Shown piece after piece: positions 1 through 7,159 of a stretch of 54,677 bases of DNA (its first letter is position 1; each line of letters opens with the position of its first letter). This DNA comes from Oscillospiraceae bacterium (GTDB taxonomy: Bacteria > Bacillota > Clostridia > UBA1381). The translations under genes and the position numbers were made by a program. The notes beneath the pieces were generated by a model. The model was not told the DNA's origin, ran no database searches, and worked only from the letters and a program-made list of their open reading frames with translations. The stretch lies in assembly GCA_022509025.1 (NCBI GenBank), contig JAFLUB010000016.1:1-54677 (forward strand), written 5' to 3'.

Positions 1-34
1 GTTTAGTTTTGAGGGTACAATACCTCAAGTTAAA

Positions 35-151
35 TCCGGTGATGATGGCAAGGAGGAACCACCTGTACCCATGCCGAACACAGAAGTTAAGCTCCTTAGC
101 GTCGATGATACTTGGCGGGAGACTGCCCGGGAAAGTAGAACGTTGCCGGTT
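35..151 (+). rRNA. rrf: 5S ribosomal RNA
   Basis: The stretch has the 5S rRNA core: a GGTGATGATGGCAAGGAGG-like 5' part, the conserved segment ending CCATGCCGAACACAGAAGTTAAG, and GGCGGGAGACTGCCCGGGAAAGTAG near the 3' end; the terminal TCCGG and CCGGT pair with each other. It is the last gene of an rRNA operon whose 16S and 23S lie outside the window. Ends are estimated to within a few bases. Confidence 0.93.
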
Positions 152-157
152 TAAGAG

Positions 158-197
158 AACACTGAAGATAACGGTTATTCCGTTATCTTTGGTGTTT
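158..197 (+). terminator. Terminator-like hairpin after 5S rRNA
   Basis: A 17-bp stem with a few G.U or mismatched pairs (arms 158-174 and 180-196, loop TTATT) directly follows the 5S gene. The following T-run is short, so it may serve as an RNA processing stem as well as a terminator. Confidence 0.6.
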
Positions 198-208
198 AAA
201 AAAGCTAT

Positions 209-283
209 GGCCCGTTGGTCAAGCGGTTAAGACACCGCCCTTTCACGGCGGTAACGCGGGTTCGATTCCCGCACGGGTCACCA
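209..283 (+). tRNA. tRNA-Glu (UUC)
   Basis: A complete cloverleaf can be drawn. The acceptor arm GGCCCGU pairs with ACGGGUC, the D arm contains the GG pair, and the anticodon stem CCGCC/GGCGG encloses loop CTTTCAC with anticodon TTC at 242-244. The T arm GCGGG-TTCGATT-CCCGC is perfect. The discriminator base is A at 280 and CCA is encoded at 281-283. Confidence 0.95.
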
Positions 284-285
284 TA

Positions 286-319
286 GCTAAACAGTCTTTC
301 TGATGAAAGGCTGTTTAGC
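286..319 (+). terminator. Hairpin between the two tRNA genes
   Basis: A 15-bp stem (286-300 with 305-319, one mismatch, loop TGAT) fills the gap between the tRNAs. There is no T-run, so a role as processing spacer is as likely as termination. Confidence 0.5.
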
Positions 320-325
320 ATATAT

Positions 326-402
326 GGACCATTAGCTCAGTTGGTTAGAGCATCCGGCTCATAACCGGACGGTCCTAGGTTCGAGTCCTAGATGGTCCAC
401 CA
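326..402 (+). tRNA. tRNA-Met (CAU)
   Basis: A full cloverleaf is visible: acceptor GGACCAU/AUGGUCC, D arm GCUC/GAGC, anticodon stem UCCGG/CCGGA with loop CTCATAA and anticodon CAT, T arm CCTAG-GTTCGAG-TCCTAG region, and encoded CCA at 400-402. The CAU anticodon could also be tRNA-Ile2 with lysidine. The overall sequence resembles clostridial elongator tRNA-Met, which I prefer. It is not initiator-like, because the first acceptor pair is matched. Confidence 0.9.
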
Positions 403-426
403 TGATAGTACCATTCATTGATACAA

Positions 427-455
427 CAAAAATGGCTTGATTTCAAGCCATTTTT
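427..455 (+). terminator. Terminator of the rRNA/tRNA unit
   Basis: A perfect 13-bp inverted repeat (AAAAATGGCTTGA and its complement, 2-nt loop) ends in a T-run. It closes the tRNA transcription unit. Confidence 0.8.
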
Positions 456-510
456 GCGTTTCTGGAGATTTTTTTCGGAGTGAAAATTGGCAACTAAATC
501 CTTGAAATCC

Positions 511-556
511 AAAAATTGTCCCCCCTCAGTTTTTTCGGTTAAAAGTGCGTACCCCC
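511..556. repeat. Solo insertion-sequence end (IS21-like array, family B)
   Basis: Contains TTTTTTCGGTTAAAAGTGCG followed by TACCCC, preceded by AAAAATTGTCCCCCC. The same motif occurs as an array at 20929-21118 and at 37070-37169. IS21-family elements carry such multiple transposase binding sites at their ends. No transposase of this family is present here, so it is read as a solo end or scar. The remaining 456-633 sequence shows nothing else recognisable. Confidence 0.45.
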
Positions 557-633
557 TAATATTGCACAAAAAATATTTTCGTTTTTTGGTTGTTTTGCAT
601 ACCAAATATCTTGTCTTCAAAAGCCGTATCCTA

Positions 634-662
634 TTGATTCGAAATAGCGGATGTAGTATAAT
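634..662 (+). promoter_or_regulatory. Sigma-A promoter of the XRE-type gene at 708
   Basis: TTGATT, a 17-nt spacer and a perfect TATAAT (657-662) lie 46 bases before the start codon at 708. Confidence 0.65.
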
Positions 663-707
663 GTGGGTATAAAATTAACTATAAATACAATATATAGAGG
701 AGGGCTT

Positions 708-1073
708 ATGGAGAGCAAGGAAATATACGTGATTGATAAAGATGGGGTTAAAACTCTGATGACCGATAATCCGATGGTGAAAATTGAGAAAAGGTGTATA
801 GAAAGAGTAGGTGAATTAACCTTTGCATCTCATGATGAGATGGTATTATTCGAAAACAAACTTTTACAAAGTGAGCATGCACCCAAAACAAAACTGGCAA
901 TGCTTCGTAAGGAATCAGGGTTACTATTAGATGATATAGCGGAAATATTGAAGATTTCGAAGAATGGTTATTACAAAATCGAAGCAGGAGTTTCTCTGCC
1001 TAAATTACCAATGGCTCTGAAAATAGCAAAGCTGTTTCATGCAACAGTCGAGGAATTATTTGTAGTAGATTAA
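708..1073 (+). CDS. XRE-family (HTH_3) transcriptional regulator
   Basis: This 121-residue protein has a helix-turn-helix in its C-terminal half (about residues 58-118: TKLAMLRKESGLLLDDIAEI followed by SKNGYYKIEAG and a tail similar to XRE ends). The N-terminal 55 residues (YVIDKDGVKTLMTDNPMV) match no domain I know and could bind a partner. I place the start at ATG 708 because GAGGAGGG lies just upstream; an upstream in-frame start at 663 has no ribosome site and sits on the -10 box. The gene stands alone, with its own promoter at 634-662 and a terminator at 1095. It may regulate itself or act as a toxin-antitoxin-like component, which is inference. Confidence 0.75.
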   Translation: MESKEIYVIDKDGVKTLMTDNPMVKIEKRCIERVGELTFASHDEMVLFENKLLQSEHAPKTKLAMLRKESGLLLDDIAEILKISKNGYYKIEAGVSLPKLPMALKIAKLFHATVEELFVVD

Positions 1074-1094
1074 AATCATCTATTTAAATTCAAA

Positions 1095-1129
1095 ATGGAC
1101 GAGTCCTATATCATTATGGACTCGTCCAT
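1095..1129 (+). terminator. Rho-independent terminator
   Basis: A perfect 12-bp stem (ATGGACGAGTCC with GGACTCGTCCAT, 11-nt loop) follows the regulator gene and is succeeded by an AT-rich tract. Confidence 0.75.
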
Positions 1130-1177
1130 ATATTATTTATTAATTTAATTGATATAACAGTGCGTGGTAATTTTGCC

Positions 1178-1206
1178 TTGCCTGAATTTACTTGAAATGA
1201 TATAAT
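1178..1206 (+). promoter_or_regulatory. Sigma-A promoter for the DUF1653-def unit
   Basis: TTGCCT, 17-nt spacer, perfect TATAAT at 1201-1206, 49 bases before the ATG at 1255. Confidence 0.65.
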
Positions 1207-1254
1207 GAAGATATAGTACCGAATACCGGTGAAGCAGAAGGAGCAAACGTAGTC

Positions 1255-1479
1255 ATGAACGAAATAAAACTGAAACGAATATACAAGCACTTCAAAGGCA
1301 ATTATTATCTGGTTGAAGATATTGCGAAATATTCGGAAACGGGCGAGGAGTATGTTGTTTATCGCCAGCTTTACGGGAATGGGGAACTATGGATAAGACC
1401 GCTTGATATGTTTCTTGAGGAAGTTGACCATGATAAATACCCAGATGTTAAGCAAAAATACAGATTTGAATTACAGTGA
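1255..1479 (+). CDS. DUF1653 family small protein
   Basis: The 74-residue product matches the DUF1653 pattern: basic start, [21 protein letters not shown], then [19 protein letters not shown] and a closing D/E-rich helix. The family is widespread in bacteria, often next to mobile or modifying enzymes; its biochemical role is not known to me. It precedes peptide deformylase by 28 bases on the same strand and shares the promoter at 1178. The second deformylase copy at 29604 has no DUF1653 partner. Confidence 0.8.
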   Translation: MNEIKLKRIYKHFKGNYYLVEDIAKYSETGEEYVVYRQLYGNGELWIRPLDMFLEEVDHDKYPDVKQKYRFELQ

Positions 1480-1507
1480 AATTGAAACATGAATAACAGG
1501 AGGAACT

Positions 1508-1918
1508 ATGATAAGACCGATAGTAAGGGACACCATATTTTTATCGCAGAAATCAGAACCGGCTACAGAAAAGGATATACAAGTGGTGTTTGATTTGATA
1601 GATACTCTGCGTGCTCATGCTCATGAGTGCGTTGGAATGGCGGCAAATATGATAGGAGTGAAAAAGAGAATTATCGTATTCTGCATAGACGTAGCACAAA
1701 TTGCGATGGTAAATCCGGTTATCGTTAAAAAATCCAAACCATATCAGGCTGAAGAAGGTTGTCTGTCTCTGAACGGAGTGCGGAAAACTACACGCTATGA
1801 GGAGATTGAGGTTAGTTTTAAAGATATAAATTTCAAACAACAGCGTCAGAAATATTCGGGATGGACGGCGCAGATTATTCAGCATGAGATTGATCATTGC
1901 AATGGAATATTGATATAA
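1508..1918 (+). CDS. def: Peptide deformylase, copy 1
   Basis: The enzyme removes the formyl group from the initiator methionine of nascent proteins. The 136-residue protein belongs to the short clostridial type. All three metal-site motifs are visible: GMAANM (43-48, a variant of GxGxAAxQ with N for Q), EGCLS (83-87, metal Cys85) and HEIDH (126-130). The start ATG follows ACAGGAGGAACT. The 3' end overlaps the region just upstream of the DUF4268 gene. A second copy at 29604-30014 differs at only four residues (22, 38, 59, 105). A second deformylase in a mobile context could give tolerance to deformylase inhibitors, which is inference. Confidence 0.92.
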   Translation: MIRPIVRDTIFLSQKSEPATEKDIQVVFDLIDTLRAHAHECVGMAANMIGVKKRIIVFCIDVAQIAMVNPVIVKKSKPYQAEEGCLSLNGVRKTTRYEEIEVSFKDINFKQQRQKYSGWTAQIIQHEIDHCNGILI

Positions 1919-1947
1919 TTGAACATGGCAAAAGGAGTGTTAAGGCA

Positions 1948-2874
1948 ATGGTGAATTTAAGCAGACTTGAAGAAATAAAAGATTTACGAAGGGTGTGGCC
2001 GCATGAAGCGTTGGATTTTACGCCATGGCTTTCGCAGGATGATAATATTGCACTCCTCGCTGATGCGGTAGGGCTTGATATCACCGTAGATGAGACTGAA
2101 TCTTCAGTTGGAGATTTTAATGTAGATATCTTTGCGTCCGAAACGGGCACAGATCGTAAAATCATCATTGAAAATCAACTGGAGGACACAAACCACGACC
2201 ATCTTGGTAAACTGATAACGTATGCGGCCGGCAAGTCGGCAGATGTGATTATTTGGGTGGTAAAGCAAGATCGTGAGGAACATAAGGCTGCAATTGAATG
2301 GCTTAACAACCACACCGATGAAAAAATCGGGTTTTTCCTTTGTGAGATTAAACTGTATAAAATAGGAGATTCAGAGCCGGCGGTAAAGTTTGAGGTAATA
2401 GAGAAACCGAATGACTGGGCGAAAGAAGTGAAGAAGAGTGAGTCTGCCACCGTGACACAACAACAGAGATATGATTATTGGGTGGCATTCCAAGACTATG
2501 CATTCCAGAACTCGCTATTTTCTAAAAATTTCAATCGTAGAAAGCCGTCTATGGATCATTGGATGAACTTCAGTGTGGGTTTGTCTGCATGCCATATTAC
2601 CGTGTCACAGATTCAAAAACGTAACGAACTGGATGTGGAACTGTATATAAGCGAGGATAAGGATTTGTTTCAGTCCCTTTTCCGGAACAAGGACGCTATT
2701 GAATCCGAAGCTGGGTTGACTTTTGACTGGCGAGAACTGCCGGAGCGTAAAGCAAGTCGTATCGTTATCGAAAAGAGCGTGACCTTCGAGGATAAGAATC
2801 AATGGAACGTACAGTTTGACTGGCTGATTGATGTTATGATTAAGATGAAGAAGACATTCAAGAAATACCTATAA
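1948..2874 (+). CDS. DUF4268 family protein with nuclease-like N-terminus
   Basis: A 308-residue protein. Residues about 55-105 (VGDFNVDIFASE, IIIENQLEDT, DHLGKLITYAAG) resemble PD-(D/E)XK nucleases, with Asp in VDIF and Glu-x-Gln in place of the usual Glu-x-Lys. Residues 165-305 match the DUF4268 pattern (RYDYWVAFQDYAF through FEDKNQWNVQFDWLIDVMIK). I choose ATG 1948 because AAAGGAG precedes it; the upstream ATG at 1897 lies inside def. The family occurs near restriction and phage-defence genes, so a role in DNA or nucleic-acid restriction is plausible but unproven. At the paralogous locus (30015-30049) this gene is cleanly absent between def and the methyltransferase. Confidence 0.75.
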   Translation: MVNLSRLEEIKDLRRVWPHEALDFTPWLSQDDNIALLADAVGLDITVDETESSVGDFNVDIFASETGTDRKIIIENQLEDTNHDHLGKLITYAAGKSADVIIWVVKQDREEHKAAIEWLNNHTDEKIGFFLCEIKLYKIGDSEPAVKFEVIEKPNDWAKEVKKSESATVTQQQRYDYWVAFQDYAFQNSLFSKNFNRRKPSMDHWMNFSVGLSACHITVSQIQKRNELDVELYISEDKDLFQSLFRNKDAIESEAGLTFDWRELPERKASRIVIEKSVTFEDKNQWNVQFDWLIDVMIKMKKTFKKYL

Positions 2875-2937
2875 TAGTAAAAGTTGTGGCTACGATAAAG
2901 CAATGTTATTATTTAGGAGAGATTTAAGGAGGTAATT

Positions 2938-3735
2938 ATGCCGACAATCAAAGGCTTGGAGTGGACATTTGATACGGTGGCGTCTACTTATGAAAAGCTT
3001 CGCCCAACATATCCGGATGAACTTTACAAAATGATATTTGATTATATTGCTCTTGATGATTCTTGCCGTGCAGTAGAGGTGGGAATCGGCGGCGGTCAGG
3101 CAACATTGCCGATTTTAAAGATAGGATGTAATGTGACCGCAGTTGAATACGGCGAGGAATTTTCTAAACTGTGCAAGGAAAAGTTTAAAGAATATAAAAA
3201 TTTTTCTGCTATAACAAATAAATTTGAAGATACGAACTTTTCAGATGATATATATGATTTGGTATATTCCGCGTCAGCCTTCCACTGGGTTCCGGAGAGT
3301 ATTGGATATACAAAAGTGTTCTCGATGCTGAAAAGCGGTGGTGTGTTTGCACGATTTGCAAATCATCCATATCGGGATAAAGGCAATTTGCCGCTTTCTG
3401 AAGAAATGGATAGGATTTATGGCGAATACTATTATAAATTCTATAATAAAAAACAGGAATCGCCGACAGAGTATACCGAGGAACAAGCTATACAAAGAGC
3501 AAAAATTGCAGAAAAATACGGATTTTCGGATATCAAATATGCTTTGTTTTACCGAACGCGTACTTTTTCGGCAAATGAGTACAGCACATTGCTTGGGACA
3601 TACTCTGACCATATTGCAATTGAGGAGAGTATAAGAAAAGAATTTTTCTTGAAAATTGAGGATGCAATAAATAATCACGGAGGTTCAATTACCGTATATG
3701 ATACCATTGATTTACAACTTGCAAGAAAACCATAA
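2938..3735 (+). CDS. Class I SAM-dependent methyltransferase, copy 1
   Basis: The 265-residue protein has the Rossmann methyltransferase signature: motif I AVEVGIGGGQATLPIL (about 45-60), acidic motif II VTAVEYGEEF and motif IV YDLVYSASAFHWV (about 104-116), the last typical of the Methyltransf_11 group acting on small molecules. The substrate is unknown. The start follows TTAAGGAGGTAATT. A close paralogue (about 90 percent identical by eye) lies at 30050-30859, there directly behind def. It is followed by the cupin gene with 14 bases between. Confidence 0.85.
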   Translation: MPTIKGLEWTFDTVASTYEKLRPTYPDELYKMIFDYIALDDSCRAVEVGIGGGQATLPILKIGCNVTAVEYGEEFSKLCKEKFKEYKNFSAITNKFEDTNFSDDIYDLVYSASAFHWVPESIGYTKVFSMLKSGGVFARFANHPYRDKGNLPLSEEMDRIYGEYYYKFYNKKQESPTEYTEEQAIQRAKIAEKYGFSDIKYALFYRTRTFSANEYSTLLGTYSDHIAIEESIRKEFFLKIEDAINNHGGSITVYDTIDLQLARKP

Positions 3736-3749
3736 AGGAGGAAATGACT

Positions 3750-4115
3750 ATGGAGTTTATTAATTCAAAAGATATTATTAATTTGACCAACCCCGGTGTT
3801 GTCTCAAGACAGATATTAAATCCTGATAATTCGTCAAGTGAAAGAGTAACAATCACAGAGGTTCATTTAGACGTAGGGGCAAGTCAGCCGAGGCATATAC
3901 ATAAAACATCAGAACAAATCTGGTATGCAGTCAAAGGATGCGGAAAACTTCTCCTGGAAAACAACACAGAAAAAACGTTTCAAGCGGGAGATGTTGTAAG
4001 ATTTGCTGATGGCGATATACATGGCTTGTTAAATAATGGGGATACAGAGTTTGTTTATATTTCTGTGACTGCCCCGCCTATTAATTTCGGATATGCATAT
4101 AAGGACAAGAAATAA
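3750..4115 (+). CDS. Cupin domain protein
   Basis: This is a small single-domain cupin of 121 residues. Cupin motif 1 (HRHIHKTSEQIWYAVKGCGKLL region, residues about 48-70, metal-type His, His and Glu) and motif 2 (GDVVRFADGDIHGLLN, residues 84-99, His) are both present. Cupins of this kind bind a metal and small carboxylic or sugar ligands; the substrate here is unknown. I prefer ATG 3750 over ATG 3744 because AGGAGG is only two bases from the latter. It is likely co-transcribed with the methyltransferase upstream and the TfoX-like gene downstream. Confidence 0.8.
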   Translation: MEFINSKDIINLTNPGVVSRQILNPDNSSSERVTITEVHLDVGASQPRHIHKTSEQIWYAVKGCGKLLLENNTEKTFQAGDVVRFADGDIHGLLNNGDTEFVYISVTAPPINFGYAYKDKK

Positions 4116-4138
4116 TCGGAATTTGAGAGGTGAAGAAA

Positions 4139-4456
4139 ATGGCTTCAAGTCAAGACTATTTGCAATTTGTTTTAGAGCAATTATCAGAACTGAGTGACAT
4201 ATCCTATCGGGCAATGATGGGGGAATTTATACTATATTATCGCGGCAGGATAGTTGGCGGTATATATGATGACAGGTTACTTGTCAAGCCGATAAAGTCA
4301 GTTATTGCATATATGAAAAATCCATCATATGAATTGCCGTATGATGGTGCAAAAGAAATGCTTTTAGTAGATAATATTGATGATAAAGAATACTTATCAG
4401 GATTATTTAATGCTATGTATGATGATCTGCCCGAACCAAAAGTTAAAAAGAAATAA
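4139..4456 (+). CDS. TfoX/Sxy N-terminal domain protein
   Basis: The 105-residue product fits the TfoX N-terminal family: SELSDISYRAMMGEFILYYRGRIVGGIYDDRLLVKP near residues 15-50 and a tail YLSGLFNAMYDDLPEPKVKKK. In gammaproteobacteria TfoX controls competence; in Clostridia stand-alone N-terminal domains have no known function. The start at ATG 4139 follows GAGAGG; a GTG at 4130 in frame overlaps that site. It is part of the 2938-4902 gene run. Confidence 0.8.
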   Translation: MASSQDYLQFVLEQLSELSDISYRAMMGEFILYYRGRIVGGIYDDRLLVKPIKSVIAYMKNPSYELPYDGAKEMLLVDNIDDKEYLSGLFNAMYDDLPEPKVKKK

Positions 4457-4485
4457 GTTTTATTGCGGAGATGGGAGCAAATAAA

Positions 4486-4902
4486 ATGAATATCAGATAT
4501 ATGCAGGCAGATGATAAGGAATTTTGGTACAGTCTTGACAAGCATCTGCCGGAAACGGAATTTATGAATAAAGTCCGTGACAAAAGGGGATATGTTTTAC
4601 TGGAAAACGATATTCCGATAGGACTGTTAAGGTACAATCTTTTTTGGGACAACACTCCGTTTTGCACCATGTTGTTTGTAGATTGGAATCATCAGCGTAA
4701 AGGCTACGGTAAAAAGCTAATGGAGCAATGGGAAAATGACATGAAATCACAAGGCTATAAAATGGTTTTGACGTCCACGCAGGTAGATGAAAACGCTCAG
4801 CACTTTTACAGAAAATTAGGATATAAGGACTGCGGCGGATTTGTGATTGATCTTCCCGAAGATTCACAGCCGATGGAACTGTTTTTGATAAAATCAATCT
4901 GA
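4486..4902 (+). CDS. GNAT acetyltransferase, copy 1
   Basis: A 138-residue GCN5-related N-acetyltransferase. The acetyl-CoA loop motif is HQRKGYGKKLMEQW (about 69-82) and the C-terminal NAQHFYRKLGYKDCGGF strand-helix is typical. The substrate is unknown. Start ATG 4486 is preceded by GGGAG. The paralogue at 39184-39600 differs at eight residues. The bases before this copy (about 4456-4485) match the end of the DUF5714 gene that precedes copy 2, so this copy seems to have carried away the 3' end of that neighbour. Confidence 0.88.
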   Translation: MNIRYMQADDKEFWYSLDKHLPETEFMNKVRDKRGYVLLENDIPIGLLRYNLFWDNTPFCTMLFVDWNHQRKGYGKKLMEQWENDMKSQGYKMVLTSTQVDENAQHFYRKLGYKDCGGFVIDLPEDSQPMELFLIKSI

Positions 4903-4923
4903 TAAATACGGAGGAACGATGCA

Positions 4924-5202
4924 GTGGATAAGTTAGATTTACTTGCGGTAAAAATGATGGAATATTATGCAGGAGACGCGAAGCGCATACAGCATTTTAT
5001 AAAGGTTCATTCTCTTGCGCATCTTATCGGAGTGAAGGAGAATCTGCCCCAACATGAACTTTACAGGATACTTGTAGAAGCGGATTTTCTTGTAAATTTG
5101 TACGAGGATAACGCTGGAGAAGATGCAATAAAGTCGGCATACGACAGGATTTTCAGAACGGATACCGGAAAAGAACTGTGCCGGCTGATGTTTGGGATTT
5201 AA
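4924..5202 (+). pseudogene. HD-domain hydrolase with internal deletion
   Basis: The 92-residue product starts (VDKLDLLAVKMMEYYAGDAKRIQHFIKVHSLAHLIG) and ends (LVEADFLVNLYEDNAGEDAIKSAYDRIFRTDTGKELCRLMFGI) like clostridial HD-domain proteins. The central stretch that carries the HD metal motif is missing; the join is near 5040-5065. Only the flanking helices remain, so phosphohydrolase activity is not expected. The deletion keeps the frame. Family membership is from memory of related proteins. The start is GTG 4924 with GGAGG eight bases upstream. Confidence 0.65.
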
Positions 5203-5243
5203 AACGGTATTTTTCTGTTGAAAAACTAGTAATTTCATCAACT

Positions 5244-6191
5244 TTATCCGGCAATATATTCAAATTCATCATCGGTAAGCTGTATATCTACCGCATCCAT
5301 ATCGGATTTAATATGATGGTATTGTGTGGGACTAAGTATCGCGCATACATTCATTTTGTGGTTCATAAGCCATGCGAGCGCGGTCTGTGCGACAGTTATG
5401 CCACGATCATTTGACACGTCCTCAATACGTTTTAACAGCGCGATATTCTCGGGACAGTCATATTCAACAGGCGCGTTTGCACCGAAAACATCTTCAAAAC
5501 TTTTGTTATCATAAGACTTGAATTTACCGGACAAAAATCCACGTGCAAGGCTTGAATATGCGATTACCGGCATATTGTTTTCAATATACCATTCACGTGC
5601 GGATTTGTTTTCATCTCCGGATATATCAACGCTTCCGCCCCACGGATCAAAAACACGTTTTGCAGCACTAAAGCATGGACTTGATACGGAAAAACCGTTC
5701 AAGCCATGCTTTTTAGCATAATCAGTTGCTTCTACAATGCGGATGTGCGTCCAGTTGGATGCGCCAAAGGTCAATATCTTTCCCTGCGCCTGTAATTCGT
5801 TAAGCGCTTCGATAATATCCGATACCGGTTTGCTCTCATCATCACGGTGGAGCAGATATAAATCTATGTAGTCAGTATTAAGCTCATGTAGAGAAGTGTC
5901 AACGTCCGCAAACAAATCCTTTGGAGTCATTCTTTTTCTCTCATTATCGTGATGACAACCTTTTGTTATAATATTTACTTTATCTCGTATATTTCTTGAC
6001 CGTATCCATTCACCTAACACACGTTCACTCATACCATAAACGCGTGCAATATCAAATGTATTGATGCCATTATCAAACACCGTGTCAAGAACACCACCAG
6101 CATTATTGCCGGAAGTCATAGTGTCAATCGCAGTACCAAATACAAGGCGCGATATTGGATTTTTTAGTTTGGGTAGATTTATATATTTCAT
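5244..6191 (-). CDS. Aldo/keto reductase family protein
   Basis: An intact 315-residue NAD(P)H-dependent oxidoreductase of the AKR fold. Visible are the catalytic-type NTFDIARVYGMSERVLGEWI segment (Asp and Tyr, residues about 44-63), DYIDLYLLHRDD, the cofactor-side FGASNWT and the C-terminal AQTALAWLMNHK. The substrate is unknown. It is convergent with the deleted HD gene. A 66-base piece of the 3' end of a related reductase gene is found 1.3 kb away at 6557-6622, so this locus has undergone duplication and loss. Confidence 0.88.
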   Translation of the reverse strand: MKYINLPKLKNPISRLVFGTAIDTMTSGNNAGGVLDTVFDNGINTFDIARVYGMSERVLGEWIRSRNIRDKVNIITKGCHHDNERKRMTPKDLFADVDTSLHELNTDYIDLYLLHRDDESKPVSDIIEALNELQAQGKILTFGASNWTHIRIVEATDYAKKHGLNGFSVSSPCFSAAKRVFDPWGGSVDISGDENKSAREWYIENNMPVIAYSSLARGFLSGKFKSYDNKSFEDVFGANAPVEYDCPENIALLKRIEDVSNDRGITVAQTALAWLMNHKMNVCAILSPTQYHHIKSDMDAVDIQLTDDEFEYIAG

Positions 6192-6248
6192 AATAACACC
6201 AAATACAACAGCAGTAACCGATTTATAGTCGCATTACTGCTGTTTTTC

Positions 6249-6503
6249 TTAACCATTAGGGAATTTTGTATTAAGTAAATCGCCGGCTTTCATATCCAGA
6301 GCATCGGCTATATTGTATAACACTTCAATAGAAAACGGTCGTACAATATTCGGAGCCTCAATGGAACTTAAATGAGAACGACTTATGTGCGCCATTTCAG
6401 CAAGCTTTTCCTGTGAAAAGCCTTTCTTTTTGCGGATAGCCGCAATCGTTAAGCCTAACTCGATAAAACGGTCACGATTTCTGACCTCTGTATCCCTGTC
6501 CAT
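6249..6503 (-). CDS. XRE-family regulator (84 aa)
   Basis: The protein is almost only a helix-turn-helix domain (GLTIAAIRKKKGFSQEKLAE, then MAHISRSHLSSIEAPN, residues about 16-50). It lies 57 bases upstream of the aldo/keto reductase on the same strand and ends the short gene pair; it could control that gene. Its start ATG is at 6501-6503. Confidence 0.8.
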   Translation of the reverse strand: MDRDTEVRNRDRFIELGLTIAAIRKKKGFSQEKLAEMAHISRSHLSSIEAPNIVRPFSIEVLYNIADALDMKAGDLLNTKFPNG

Positions 6504-6556
6504 TATTGCACCTCCGAAAATTAGATTTAATTTTATAATTACAGACTATTTTACTG

Positions 6557-6622
6557 TATATATTCAAATTCACCATTGGTAAGCTGTATGTCTACCGCAT
6601 AAATATCGGATTTGATATGATA
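6557..6622 (-). pseudogene. 3' fragment of a second aldo/keto reductase gene
   Basis: Read on the minus strand it encodes YHIKSDIYAVDIQLTNGEFEYI, close to the last 22 residues of the reductase at 5244-6191. No start or remaining gene body is present. It lies between two XRE genes in an otherwise featureless 200-base gap (6504-6703). Confidence 0.7.
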
Positions 6623-6703
6623 GTCGTCCCTATTTGGGATAGTTGTACGATTACTATATCATATTAAAAACGATAATACAAGCAAAAACTGTATTTGGTA
6701 GCT

Positions 6704-7024
6704 TTATTTCTTAATAAGTCCGTTAACAATAGATGAAATGTTCTCCAGTTGTGTTTCATCGAGTAATTTTAAATTTTCAATTAGGACGTTCAATTTCTCG
6801 GGATTTTTAGACTTAACATCAAAAAACTCACTTGGCGAAATATTAAGATACTCGCAGATATAGAAAAAGCACGCCATAGAGGGCATGGCTTTGCCGGATT
6901 CAATATTATTGATATATCCGGGATTTTGACCGATTGATAAACTCATATCACGCGCAGATACACCTTTCTGATTTCTAAGCTGAGCCAATCTTTGAGAAAA
7001 TTCATTTTCGTACAATATAATCAC
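6704..7024 (-). CDS. XRE-family regulator divergent from the SLOG gene
   Basis: A protein of about 103-106 residues with an N-terminal helix-turn-helix (RLAQLRNQKGVSARDMSLSI, then QNPGYINNIESGK) and a C-terminal helical tail (PEKLNVLIENLKLLDETQLE) as in many Clostridia regulators of transferred genes. The start is either GTG 7024 or TTG 7015; AAGGAC spacing favours TTG 7015. It is divergent from the SLOG gene at 7160 with a shared 135-base regulatory gap, so it may control that gene and itself (inference). Confidence 0.78.
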   Translation of the reverse strand: MIILYENEFSQRLAQLRNQKGVSARDMSLSIGQNPGYINNIESGKAMPSMACFFYICEYLNISPSEFFDVKSKNPEKLNVLIENLKLLDETQLENISSIVNGLIKK

Positions 7025-7088
7025 CGTCCTTTATCATATTATATACAACAGACACACGAAAAATATTAGAACAGTTCCGTGAAAAACA

Positions 7089-7117
7089 TTGTCATATCGG
7101 AACAAATGTGATATAAT
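7089..7117 (+). promoter_or_regulatory. Sigma-A promoter of the SLOG gene
   Basis: TTGTCA, 17-nt spacer and a perfect TATAAT at 7112-7117, 42 bases before the ATG at 7160. Confidence 0.7.
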
Positions 7118-7159
7118 TATAGAAAAATCGGACACAAAGTAATAAAGAAGGGGATTATA

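Noticed and set aside
9-230. 73-codon open frame over the 5S rRNA and following bases
   Set aside because: It lies on the 5S rRNA gene and terminator; chance frame without RBS.
326-402. tRNA-Ile2 (CAU with lysidine) instead of tRNA-Met
   Set aside because: The anticodon alone cannot tell the two apart, but the overall sequence looks like a clostridial elongator tRNA-Met. Kept as tRNA-Met with this caveat.
487-672. Small open frame before the first regulator
   Set aside because: No ribosome site, low-complexity product, and it overlaps the IS-end repeat and the promoter.
6249-7024. A bona fide toxin-antitoxin pair of the two XRE genes
   Set aside because: No toxin-like neighbour beside either gene; both are simply regulators.
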